64,000 nucleotides of DNA from Faecalibacterium prausnitzii (lineage in GTDB: Bacteria; Bacillota; Clostridia; Oscillospirales; Ruminococcaceae), in contig NZ_PRLE01000003.1 in the NCBI RefSeq assembly GCF_003287495.1, forward strand, positions 1-64,000, written 5' to 3'. The notes beneath the pieces were generated by a model. The model was not told the DNA's origin. It did not search any database and saw only the letters and a list, made by a program, of their open reading frames with translations. This document shows, in pieces, positions 1-6,991 of the stretch. Made by a program: the position numbers and the translations under genes. Position 1 is the first letter of the stretch; each line of letters starts with the position of its first letter.

Positions 1-26
1 TTTGCCTCAGCGCTTGGCGCTCAAGT

Positions 27-55
27 ATAATACCACACACCGGGCCTCTTGTCAA
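27..55 (-). promoter_or_regulatory. sigma-A promoter for a gene left of the window
   Basis: On the minus strand TTGACA (50-55) and TATTAT (27-32) are separated by exactly 17 nt. Transcription would start near base 20 and run off the left edge, so the gene it serves is not in this window. Confidence 0.7.
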
Positions 56-110
56 CACTTTTCTGCTGCTTTTTTCATATTTCTTTTCAACTCTTCTTTT
101 TATGAAAAGA

Positions 111-156
111 GAACCAGCCCTCTGCCCGTGCAACACAGGCCGGAGGACTGGTTTTC
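111..156 (-). terminator. intrinsic terminator of alsS
   Basis: On the minus strand AACCAGTCCTC pairs with GAGGGCTGGTT (one G-U pair) and is followed by CTCTTTT. It lies just after the alsS stop codon. Confidence 0.7.
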
Positions 157-175
157 CGCTCTATATTCCCTTATA

Positions 176-1849
176 TTATATGATTGCTTCATGTTTCTTG
201 GTGTAGACCTCTTTCAGGTGTTCCGACAACTTCATATTCTCACTGTAGTCCACAGGCACCACAATGACACTGGGCACATCCTGCCGGAACGCTTCTTCCA
301 GCGTCGGAATCAGGTCTTCTGCTTTCTCCACGCGGTAGCCCTTGCAGTGCATGGCCTCTGCCAGCATCTTGAAATCGGGGTTCGTGAAGTCCACATAGCA
401 GTGCTCGCCGCCAAACTGTTCCTGTTCTTTCCATTTGATGAGACCATAGCTGGAGTCCTCCCAGATGAGGGTCACAAACGGCACTTTCTCCCGGACGGCC
501 GTTTCCAGCTCCTGACTGTTCATCATAAAGCCGCCGTCACCGCAGACCGCCAGCACCTTTTTATCTGGGTAGAGGAGCTTTGCGGCAAAGGCACCCGGGA
601 TGGAGAAGCCCATGCTGGCAAAGCCGTTGGAGAGCAGACAGGTGTTGGGCTCATAGCAGTCGTAGTGGCGGGCGATCCACATTTTGTGGGCACCCACATC
701 ACTAACAAGAATATCGCTGCGGCCCATGACCTTGCGCACATCGGCAAGGATGCGGGCAGGCTTCATGGGACAGCTGTCGTCGTTGGTCATGGCCTCGTGC
801 TCCGCTTCCATGGTACGGCGCAGCTCCAGTGCGAACTCCGGCTCGGTGCCGCGGCGAGCACAGCGGAGGATCTCGTACACGCTCTCAGAGATATCGCCCA
901 CCACTTCCACAGCAGGCTGATATCGCTTGTTGACATCCGCCGGGGCGTTGTCGATGTGGACAATCGTCATATCCGGGCGGGCACCCCACTTGGCCGGAGC
1001 GCACTCCACAATATCATAGCCGATGGCAATGACCACATCCGCCCGGTCGAACACCTGGTTGACATAGTCTTTCTGGGGGATGCCTATGGTCCACAGGCTG
1101 TACCGATCGTCCTTGGGAACAACGCCCTTGGCCATCATGGTGTTGACCACCGGGATGTGCAGGCGGTCGGCCATTTCAGTGATGGCGGCCGCCGCATGGG
1201 CGCGCACCGCGCCGGTGCCCACCAGAATGACCGGGTTCTCTGCCTCGCTAATGATCTTGCCTGCCGCCGCAATATGAGTTGGGTCCGCATAGAGGTCATG
1301 CACCTGCTGGCGCTTGAGGGGCACTGCGTCGGCGGGCATCTTGGCGATGTTCTGGGGCAGGTCGATGTGGGTGGCACCCGGCTTTCCTTTTTCGGCGTGC
1401 TTGAACGCCAGCCGGACGATCTCGCCTACCGTGTCCGGGCGGATGATCTGTTTGGAACGCTTGGTGATGGGCTCAAACATAGCGGTCAAATCCAGATACT
1501 GGTGGCTTGTCAGCTGCATCCGGTCGGTGCCCACCTGCCCCGTGATGGCCACCAGCGGCGCACCATCCAAATAAGCATCTGCCACGCCCGTGACCAGGTT
1601 GGTGGCACCGGGGCCCAGCGTGGACAGGCAGACACCGGCCCTCCCGGTCAGACGGCCATAGACATCCGCCATAAAGGCCGCGCCCTGCTCATGACGCACC
1701 GGAATAAAACGAATTTTGCTGTCCCGGATGGCGAACATCAGGTCCAGTGTCTCCTCGCCCGGGATGCCGAAGATCACATCGACTCCCTCGGCTTCCAGGC
1801 AGTCCACCAGCACCTGGGCTGTCGTTCTCATCTTAGTTTCCTCTTTCAT
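176..1849 (-). CDS. alsS: acetolactate synthase, catabolic AlsS type
   Basis: A 557-residue thiamine-diphosphate enzyme that condenses two pyruvates to acetolactate. The N-terminal Pyr domain carries the catalytic glutamate in VRHEQGAAFMADVYGR (E54). The central domain is of the DHS/FAD-like fold, and the C-terminal PP domain has the GDGG cofactor motif (about residue 438). It is a single-subunit protein with no ilvN regulatory gene nearby and no other branched-chain genes, which favours the catabolic type; an anabolic IlvB-like role cannot be excluded. The chosen ATG has GGGGGAAG upstream. A second ATG at 1831 (MRTTAQ) has GAGGAAACTAAG before it and is an equally good start. It has its own promoter and a leader hairpin. 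Confidence 0.85.
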   Translation of the reverse strand: MKEETKMRTTAQVLVDCLEAEGVDVIFGIPGEETLDLMFAIRDSKIRFIPVRHEQGAAFMADVYGRLTGRAGVCLSTLGPGATNLVTGVADAYLDGAPLVAITGQVGTDRMQLTSHQYLDLTAMFEPITKRSKQIIRPDTVGEIVRLAFKHAEKGKPGATHIDLPQNIAKMPADAVPLKRQQVHDLYADPTHIAAAGKIISEAENPVILVGTGAVRAHAAAAITEMADRLHIPVVNTMMAKGVVPKDDRYSLWTIGIPQKDYVNQVFDRADVVIAIGYDIVECAPAKWGARPDMTIVHIDNAPADVNKRYQPAVEVVGDISESVYEILRCARRGTEPEFALELRRTMEAEHEAMTNDDSCPMKPARILADVRKVMGRSDILVSDVGAHKMWIARHYDCYEPNTCLLSNGFASMGFSIPGAFAAKLLYPDKKVLAVCGDGGFMMNSQELETAVREKVPFVTLIWEDSSYGLIKWKEQEQFGGEHCYVDFTNPDFKMLAEAMHCKGYRVEKAEDLIPTLEEAFRQDVPSVIVVPVDYSENMKLSEHLKEVYTKKHEAII

Positions 1850-1883
1850 TCATACTTCCCCCGATTCGATTCGATACAAACGC

Positions 1884-1923
1884 AAAAGGCAGTGCAGCCC
1901 CCATCGGGCCACACTGCCTTTTT
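1884..1923 (-). promoter_or_regulatory. leader hairpin upstream of alsS
   Basis: Long inverted repeat (AAAGGCAGTG/CACTGCCTTT with an inner GCCC/GGGC stem) between the alsS promoter and start codon. On the alsS strand it is followed by TTTTGCGTTTG, a weak U-tract, so it may be an attenuator. On the plus strand it has a clean T5 tail, but there is no plus-strand gene before it. Confidence 0.45.
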
Positions 1924-1931
1924 CTGCGTCC

Positions 1932-1960
1932 ATTGTACTGAATTTTTCCGATTTCCACAA
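1932..1960 (-). promoter_or_regulatory. alsS promoter
   Basis: Minus-strand TTGTGG (1955-1960), 17-nt spacer, TACAAT (1932-1937). Confidence 0.6.
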
Positions 1961-2012
1961 GAGCTATTTTGACCAAAAAGAATCCGCATTTCCGCTTTTT
2001 GCCTCGTCAGGC

Positions 2013-2042
2013 TTGACAAGGGCCGCATATTCCATTTATCAT
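2013..2042 (+). promoter_or_regulatory. aroD promoter
   Basis: TTGACA (2013-2018), 18-nt spacer, TATCAT (2037-2042), just upstream of the aroD ribosome-binding site GGAGG. Confidence 0.55.
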
Positions 2043-2062
2043 GAGCATGGAGGTAGATCAAA

Positions 2063-2818
2063 ATGCCGAATCTTACATTGCGCGGCTGCTGCATCGGCAC
2101 TGGCCGCCCCAAAGTCATCATCCCCATCGTCGAGCGCACCGAATCGGCGATTTTGAAAAAGGCCGCCGCGTTTTCCACATTGAAAGCGGATTGTGTGGAA
2201 TGGCGGGCCGACTGGTTCGACGCCGTTTCCGATGTGAATGCTCTGGTGCATTGCCTGCATGGGCTCCGGGCTGCCCTGGGCGAAAAGCTGTTGCTGGTCA
2301 CATTCCGCACCCAGGCTGAGGGCGGCAAAAAGCCGTTGGCCCAAGAAGAATACGCGGCATTCTGCACGACGGTCTGCGCCTCTGGCTGTGCCGACCTGCT
2401 GGACATTGAGTTTTTCCCCAACCGAAAGGCACTGCCCGCCCTCATTGCGCAGGCCCACGCCGCCGGGATAGCCGTCGTCTGCTCCAGCCACGATTTCGAG
2501 AAGACGCCGCCCAAAGAGGAGCTTGTCCGCCGGATGACCGCCATGCAGCAGGCTGGAGCTGACCTGCCCAAGCTGGCTGTTATGCCCCGCAGCCGCGCCG
2601 ATGTGTTGGAACTGCTGGCCGCCACCGCTGAGATGACCGACCTGCACCCGGAAACGCCCGTCATCACCATGAGCATGGGGGCGCTGGGCGGGGTGAGCCG
2701 CCTGTGCGGCGAGGCCTTTGGCTCCGCCATGACCTTTGCCAATCCCGGCACGGCCAGCGCCCCTGGCCAGGTGCCGCTGGACGTGGTCAACGCCGTGCTG
2801 GACAGCTTGGCACTCTAA
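2063..2818 (+). CDS. aroD: 3-dehydroquinate dehydratase, type I
   Basis: Shikimate pathway enzyme that dehydrates 3-dehydroquinate to 3-dehydroshikimate through a Schiff base. The 251-residue length is normal for class I. The EWRAD motif lies at 46-50. The catalytic histidine is H143 in SSHDFEKTP and the Schiff-base lysine is K170 in DLPKLAVM, the same numbering as the Salmonella enzyme. The C-terminal substrate loop reads MSMGALGGVSRLCGEAFGS, followed by the conserved ASAPGQ. The start is fixed by GGAGG nine bases upstream. It stands alone, without other aro genes, and ends at a bidirectional terminator shared with iscU. Confidence 0.93.
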   Translation: MPNLTLRGCCIGTGRPKVIIPIVERTESAILKKAAAFSTLKADCVEWRADWFDAVSDVNALVHCLHGLRAALGEKLLLVTFRTQAEGGKKPLAQEEYAAFCTTVCASGCADLLDIEFFPNRKALPALIAQAHAAGIAVVCSSHDFEKTPPKEELVRRMTAMQQAGADLPKLAVMPRSRADVLELLAATAEMTDLHPETPVITMSMGALGGVSRLCGEAFGSAMTFANPGTASAPGQVPLDVVNAVLDSLAL

Positions 2819-2841
2819 TCTGATAGAAAAGAATCAGCAAA

Positions 2842-2887
2842 AACGCCCTGCGTGCTTCACAGTGTTGTGAACAGCCCGCAGGGCGTT
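2842..2887. terminator. bidirectional terminator between aroD and iscU
   Basis: Inverted repeat AACGCCCTGCG ... CGCAGGGCGTT between two convergent genes. The loop contains a further TTCACA/TGTGAA pairing. Confidence 0.65.
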
Positions 2888-2907
2888 GTATGTTATAAAG
2901 TCAGAGA

Positions 2908-3351
2908 TCAGCCGCCGCAGCTCTCGCAGTGGTCACAATCCTCTTCGATCTTGCCCACGATGGGTTCCGGATCGATGCCCTGACGACGATAGTAGTCGGA
3001 CAGAGCGGCCTTGACCGCCTGCTCAGCCAGAACAGAGCAGTGGACCTTGATGGGAGGCAGGCCTTCCAGAGCCTCGACAACGGCCTTGTTGGTCAGCTTC
3101 AGGGCCTCATCCACGGTCTTGCCCTTGATCAGGTCGGTCGCCATGCTGCTGGTTGCGATGGCAGCGCCGCAGCCGAACGTCAGGAACTTGACGTCCACGA
3201 TGACATTATTCTCAATTTTCAGGTACATGCGCATGATGTCGCCGCACTTGGGGTTGCCGACTTCGCCCACGCCGTTGGCGTCAGGCAGCTCGCCGACATT
3301 GTGCGGGTTTGCGAAATGCTCCATGACCTTTGCACTATACATACTTGCCAT
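2908..3351 (-). CDS. iscU: iron-sulfur cluster scaffold protein IscU/NifU-like
   Basis: Scaffold on which Fe-S clusters are built from NifS-delivered sulfur. The protein is 147 residues. The three cluster cysteines are C36 (NPKCGD, with D38), C61 (FGCGAAIA) and C105 (KVHCSV). The C-terminus carries an additional CDHCESCGG tail (C139, C142, C145), absent from the classical IscU core. The start is the ATG with GGGAGAA before it; upstream codons are read-through of the nifS end. Only two bases separate it from the nifS stop, so the pair is translationally coupled. No hscA, hscB or fdx follows, as is usual in Clostridia. Confidence 0.92.
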   Translation of the reverse strand: MASMYSAKVMEHFANPHNVGELPDANGVGEVGNPKCGDIMRMYLKIENNVIVDVKFLTFGCGAAIATSSMATDLIKGKTVDEALKLTNKAVVEALEGLPPIKVHCSVLAEQAVKAALSDYYRRQGIDPEPIVGKIEEDCDHCESCGG

Positions 3352-3353
3352 TT

Positions 3354-4595
3354 TTACTGTTCTCCCTTCAGGCTGAACTGACGGGCCGTGTTCTGGCCCT
3401 GTAACCACATGCAGCTCATCGCGCGGCGGCGGGGGATGACCTCCTCCAGCACGTCGCACAGATATTTTGCTTCTTCCATCGTGTTCTGCGGGCCAAACGT
3501 AAACCGCATGGAGCCGTGGCCGATCTCTTCCGGCACACCGATGCTCAGCAGGACGTGGCTCGGGTCGAGGCTGTCCGAGTTGCAGGCGGAGCCAGTGGAA
3601 GCGCAGATGTTGTGCATATCCAGATCCAGCAGGATGGTCTCACCCTCCAGGCCCGGGAAGCTGATGTTGACATTGCCGGGCAGGCGGGGGGCGCGGCCGC
3701 CGTTCAGGCGGGCCTCGGGGATGTTCTTGAGCACACGGTCGATGACGTAATCACGCAGCTCCTGCTCGTGGGCCATACGGGCCTCGATATTGGTGGTAGC
3801 CATTTCAAGAGCCTTGCCCATGCCAGCGATGCCGGCCACGTTCTCCGTACCTGCACGGTGGCGGGCTTCCTGGCTGCCGCCGTCGATCAGATTCTGGGGC
3901 CAGATGCCTTTGCGGCAGTACAGAGCGCCCATGCCCTTGGGGCCGTTGAACTTGTGAGCGCTCATGGACAGCATATCCACGCCCAGCTCCTTGACGTCCA
4001 CCGGGATGGCACCCACAGCCTGCACGGCATCGGTGTGCATCCAGACGCCATGCTTGTGAGCGACCTCAGCGATCTCCTTGATGGGCTGGATGGTGCCGAT
4101 CTCGTTGTTGGCCATCATGATGCTGACGAGGGCGGTATCGGGGCGGATGGCAGCCTCCACGTCCTCCGGGCGGATATAGCCCTCCGAGGTGGGCTTGATA
4201 TAGGTGACTTCAAAGCCCAGGCGCTCCAGAGAAGCCATGCTGTGCATGATGGCGTGGTGCTCAAACGCACTGGTGATGAGGTGCTTCTTGTTCTGGCGTG
4301 CCTTGGTAAAGGCAGTGCCCTTGACCGCCCAGTTGTCAGCCTCAGAGCCGCAGCCGGTGAAGAAGATCTCCGCCGGGGAAGCATGGATGGCCTTGGCCAC
4401 CTGCGCGCGGCCGGTGTCCACGAACTCCTTGGCCTCGTAGCCAACGCTGTAGTGGCTGCTGGGGTTACCGCAGGCACCGCTCAGGGCCTCGACCATGACA
4501 GCCAGCACCTCGGGTGCGCAGGCAGTCGTGGCGGCATTGTCGAGATAGACGACCTTTTCAGACGGCTGCACGCCGCCGGAGGTTTTATTTTCCAT
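3354..4595 (-). CDS. nifS: cysteine desulfurase NifS/IscS family
   Basis: PLP enzyme that removes sulfur from cysteine as a persulfide for Fe-S assembly. The 413 residues begin at the ATG preceded by AAAGGACGG (MENKTS). Visible features are VYLDNAATT near the N-terminus, the cofactor histidines in SAFEHHA, the PLP lysine K215 in MSAHKFNGPKG, and the persulfide cysteine C338 in ICASTGSACNS, in the group I style. It is the first gene of the nifS-iscU operon. Its promoter contains the ATACTAGGGTA motif shared with the rrf2 promoter, which suggests IscR-type control. Confidence 0.95.
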   Translation of the reverse strand: MENKTSGGVQPSEKVVYLDNAATTACAPEVLAVMVEALSGACGNPSSHYSVGYEAKEFVDTGRAQVAKAIHASPAEIFFTGCGSEADNWAVKGTAFTKARQNKKHLITSAFEHHAIMHSMASLERLGFEVTYIKPTSEGYIRPEDVEAAIRPDTALVSIMMANNEIGTIQPIKEIAEVAHKHGVWMHTDAVQAVGAIPVDVKELGVDMLSMSAHKFNGPKGMGALYCRKGIWPQNLIDGGSQEARHRAGTENVAGIAGMGKALEMATTNIEARMAHEQELRDYVIDRVLKNIPEARLNGGRAPRLPGNVNISFPGLEGETILLDLDMHNICASTGSACNSDSLDPSHVLLSIGVPEEIGHGSMRFTFGPQNTMEEAKYLCDVLEEVIPRRRAMSCMWLQGQNTARQFSLKGEQ

Positions 4596-4705
4596 TTGAA
4601 ACCCGTCCTTTCGTCGGATAAAATCCGGGCCAAACGCCCGGGATACTCTCTTTTGACACTCTCCTGCCGCGGCTGCCAGCCACATGCACACAGAGCGACA
4701 CTATA

Positions 4706-4734
4706 TTTATACCCTAGTATTCCCACCGTGTCAA
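4706..4734 (-). promoter_or_regulatory. nifS-iscU promoter with candidate Rrf2 operator
   Basis: Minus-strand TTGACA (4729-4734), 17-nt spacer, TATAAA (4706-4711). The spacer and -10 region contain ATACTAGGGTA (minus strand, 4710-4720), nearly identical to a sequence at the rrf2 -10 (5717-5727). Confidence 0.75.
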
Positions 4735-4812
4735 TATGAATTGCAAAAATTGCGGCATTTCCGGCCCAATTTTGCCGGTCTGTGCAAAAAGTGTGGGCTG
4801 CGGCGTGCCGTT

Positions 4813-5250
4813 TTATTCGGCTTTGCCTTTGCCCAGCAGCTTGCCCAGCACCACTTTCCAGCGGGGGTAGCCCCAGCGCGGATCCTCGGCAAAATCGTCC
4901 GCCAGCTTCCACGGGAACGGCGAGCCGTCAAAATAGAGGTTGCCTGCCTCATCCACCCGGTCCAGCTTTTGGGGCAGATAGTCCTCATCGTAGTAGCTCT
5001 TGCGGCGGTCGGGCAGGTTCCAGTGGAGGGTGCCGTCCGGGTCCATTCCGGACGCCCACACGCCAAAGACGAATGTTGCGGCCTCACCGTAGCAGTGCTG
5101 CTCCATCCGGATGGCACCATCATAGTAGAACTTGATGACCTCCAGCGTGCCGGACTCTTTTTTGCCGTCCCGGCCCAGAGTGGGGCGGTAGTCCTGCTGG
5201 TAGCGGCAGCCGCAGTGGCTGCCCGCGAACGCTTTTGCCTTGAATGCCAT
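4813..5250 (-). CDS. conserved-looking protein of unknown function, 145 aa
   Basis: I do not recognise a family. The soluble 145-residue protein is rich in aromatic residues and glycine (YYDGAIRMEQHCYGE, WASGMDPDGTLHWNLPDR, DPRWGYPRWKVVLGKLLG). It has cysteines at SHCGCRY near the N-terminus and one further Cys, and no signal peptide or membrane segment. GAGG lies nine bases upstream of the ATG. It follows the rhodanese gene by 34 bases on the same strand, so both are probably one transcript placed between the nifS-iscU operon and the rrf2 gene. A sulfur or redox link is only an inference from position. Confidence 0.65.
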   Translation of the reverse strand: MAFKAKAFAGSHCGCRYQQDYRPTLGRDGKKESGTLEVIKFYYDGAIRMEQHCYGEAATFVFGVWASGMDPDGTLHWNLPDRRKSYYDEDYLPQKLDRVDEAGNLYFDGSPFPWKLADDFAEDPRWGYPRWKVVLGKLLGKGKAE

Positions 5251-5284
5251 GTTGCCCGACCTCGTTTCTTTTTATTTTTCTGAT

Positions 5285-5608
5285 TTAAAAGTGTCCTTCA
5301 AAGTCTCCCTCGATCTCATAGGGCCAGCTCAGGATGCCGCCCAGATCATACAGGTTGCTGTAGCCCAGCGCGTCCAGCTTCTGCACCGCCTCCGCGCTGC
5401 GGCGGCCCGTGCGGCAGTAGACCAGCCAGGTTGCTTCTTTCTCCGGCAGCACCTCAGCCGCCCGGCTGTTGACCTCGCCCAGCGGGAGCAGCTTTGCTCC
5501 CGGGATGTGTCCCACCGCGTACTCGTCCGGCTCCCGGACGTCCACCGCCACCGCCTTGCCCGCATCCAGCAGGCGGATGGCCGCGCCGGCATCGATCTTC
5601 TCGATCAT
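5285..5608 (-). CDS. single-domain rhodanese-like sulfurtransferase
   Basis: A 107-residue single rhodanese domain. VDVREPDEYAVGHIPGA is the typical CH2A-type segment, and the active-site loop is YCRTGRRSA with catalytic C65, as in GlpE/PspE-type proteins. The family moves sulfane sulfur between small thiols or proteins. It has no signal peptide, so it is cytoplasmic. GAGGAGATGAAACA precedes the ATG. Its location beside nifS-iscU and rrf2 suggests a role in sulfur handling for Fe-S assembly, but the substrate is unknown. Confidence 0.88.
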   Translation of the reverse strand: MIEKIDAGAAIRLLDAGKAVAVDVREPDEYAVGHIPGAKLLPLGEVNSRAAEVLPEKEATWLVYCRTGRRSAEAVQKLDALGYSNLYDLGGILSWPYEIEGDFEGHF

Positions 5609-5639
5609 TGTTTCATCTCCTCAATGTCATACTTTCTCT

Positions 5640-5668
5640 ATTATATGATAACAGACATTTTTTGTTTA
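5640..5668 (-). promoter_or_regulatory. promoter of the rhodanese gene
   Basis: Minus-strand TAAACA (5663-5668), 17-nt spacer, TATAAT (5640-5645). Confidence 0.5.
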
Positions 5669-5692
5669 TACAAGAGAAAACGTGCTTTTCGC

Positions 5693-5727
5693 TTTTCAAA
5701 TCCAAACCCTCGTGTTATACTAGGATA
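5693..5727 (+). promoter_or_regulatory. rrf2 promoter with candidate autoregulatory operator
   Basis: TTTTCA (5693-5698), 17-nt spacer, TATACT (5716-5721). ATACTAGGATA (5717-5727) overlaps the -10 and matches 10 of 11 bases of the motif in the nifS promoter. Confidence 0.65.
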
Positions 5728-5750
5728 AGACAACCAAGGAGAGAACACTT

Positions 5751-6200
5751 ATGAAATTTTCCACCAAAAGTCGTTATGCCCTGCGTCTGATGGCCGAGCT
5801 GGCACGCTACGCCCCCGGCACCACCGTTTCCCTGAAAGAGATCAGCGAGCGTCAGAACCTGAGCTTGAAATATCTGGAGCAGATCGTCACTCCGCTGGCC
5901 CGGATGGGCCTTGTCAAGAGCGAGCGTGGCAGCCAGGGCGGCTATCGCCTGACCAAAACTCCTGCCGATTACACCGCCGGGGAGATCCTGCGCGCCATCG
6001 AGGGCAGTGTCGCCCCCATCCCCTGCCTGGGCAGCGAGACCAACGAGTGCCCCATGTCCGAACAGTGCTTCACCCTGCCTTTCTGGTCCGGCCTGGACGA
6101 TGTCATCAACCAGTACATCGACAGCGTCACCCTGGAGCAGCTGGCCCAGAGCCTGCCCTCCGCCAACGAGGGCTGCGGCGGCTGCGGCACCAAGGGCTGA
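5751..6200 (+). CDS. Rrf2-family transcriptional regulator, IscR-like
   Basis: A 149-residue winged-helix regulator. The N-terminus MKFSTKSRYALRLM and the helix-turn-helix with NLSLKYLEQIV and GSQGGYRL are classic for Rrf2. Three cysteines, C92, C100 and C106, are spaced as in IscR-type Fe-S sensors, and a CGGCG tail lies near the C-terminus. It most likely senses Fe-S status and represses nifS-iscU and its own gene. CymR-type cysteine sensing is less likely because CymR lacks this cysteine set. AAGGAGAG precedes the ATG. Confidence 0.85.
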   Translation: MKFSTKSRYALRLMAELARYAPGTTVSLKEISERQNLSLKYLEQIVTPLARMGLVKSERGSQGGYRLTKTPADYTAGEILRAIEGSVAPIPCLGSETNECPMSEQCFTLPFWSGLDDVINQYIDSVTLEQLAQSLPSANEGCGGCGTKG

Positions 6201-6227
6201 GGCCGCACAAAAAATCCCTCACCGGGA

Positions 6228-6256
6228 TTGACGAACCCCGCAAAAAAAGGTATACT
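6228..6256 (+). promoter_or_regulatory. tRNA-Pro promoter
   Basis: TTGACG (6228-6233), 17-nt spacer, TATACT (6251-6256). It lies 17 bases before the tRNA. Confidence 0.8.
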
Positions 6257-6272
6257 ATTGTGGTATTCCCGC

Positions 6273-6345
6273 CGGGGTGTTGCGCAGTTGGTAGCGCGCC
6301 TGCTTTGGGAGCAGGAGGCCGCGAGTTCGAGTCTCGCCACTCCGA
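6273..6345 (+). tRNA. tRNA-Pro (anticodon UGG)
   Basis: The acceptor CGGGGTG pairs with CACTCCG (one G-U). The anticodon arm CCTGC-TTTGGGA-GCAGG gives anticodon TGG, and the T arm contains GTTCGAG. The discriminator is A, and the 3' CCA is not encoded. It is a single tRNA gene with its own promoter and terminator. Confidence 0.95.
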
Positions 6346-6437
6346 TAAAGAAACGTGAGAACCAGAGGACGGAACAGGCAGCCGTCGCCCATTGTCAGGA
6401 GATGTGGGGAGTGTCATCCCACCTGATTCTCAGCCAG

Positions 6438-6473
6438 AAAGAGGCCGCTGTGGTAACGCAGCGGCCTCTTTTC
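6438..6473 (+). terminator. intrinsic terminator after tRNA-Pro
   Basis: AGAGGCCGCTG-tggtaacg-CAGCGGCCTCT followed by TT, about 95 bases after the tRNA. The intervening stretch contains no gene that I can support. Confidence 0.75.
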
Positions 6474-6504
6474 ACGATCATGTCCAAATGATGGAGGACT
6501 ATTT

Positions 6505-6915
6505 ATGATTCGCAACATCTGCAAAGACGAGCTTTTTCTCGCCCGGAAGTCGGAACTCGCCACGCCCGAAGACCTGCCCGTTGCGCACGACCTTTTGGAG
6601 ACGCTGATCGCGCACCAGGACGGCTGTGTCGGCATGGCCGCCAATATGATTGGTGTCAGCAAACGCATCATCGCAGTTGAGAACCAGGACACATACCTCG
6701 TCCTATTCAACCCGGTCATCCTCAAAAAGACCGATCCTTATGATACCGAAGAGGGCTGCCTTTCCCTCATCGGCACCCGGCCCGCAAAGCGCTGGCAGAC
6801 CATCAAAGTGCAGTGGCAGAACGAAAAATTCCAGACCCGCGTCAAAACGTTCACCGGCTGGACGGCACAGATCATCCAGCACGAGATCGACCACTGCGAC
6901 GGCATTATTATTTGA
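6505..6915 (+). CDS. def: peptide deformylase
   Basis: Removes the formyl group from nascent N-terminal methionine. It is 136 residues, shorter than classic PDF (about 150-165). Motif II is EGCLSL (metal ligand C85) and motif III is QHEIDH (H126, E127, H130), so the metal site and catalytic Glu are intact. Motif I reads GCVGMAANMIG with Asn47 where canonical deformylases have the conserved Gln. That resembles the short PDF-like branch common in Clostridia, whose in vivo role may differ from a main Def. No fmt gene is adjacent. The ATG follows GGAGGACTATTT. Confidence 0.82.
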   Translation: MIRNICKDELFLARKSELATPEDLPVAHDLLETLIAHQDGCVGMAANMIGVSKRIIAVENQDTYLVLFNPVILKKTDPYDTEEGCLSLIGTRPAKRWQTIKVQWQNEKFQTRVKTFTGWTAQIIQHEIDHCDGIII

Positions 6916-6927
6916 TAACACCGGAAT

Positions 6928-6972
6928 AGAGAGCAAAAGCCCCGCGGAATCCCGCAGGGCTTTTGCTCTCTG
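6928..6972. terminator. bidirectional terminator between def and kduD
   Basis: AGAGAGCAAAAGCCC ... GGCTTTTGCTCTCT inverted repeat between convergent genes. Confidence 0.75.
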
Positions 6973-6991
6973 TTTTGTTATTTTGATATTT

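Noticed and set aside
2-1972. A 656-codon open frame on the plus strand opposite alsS
   Set aside because: It is antisense to a well-supported gene, has no ribosome-binding site or domain, and arises from GC-rich codon bias.
6346-6437. Possible second tRNA or small ORF after tRNA-Pro
   Set aside because: No cloverleaf or start signal is visible in this stretch.
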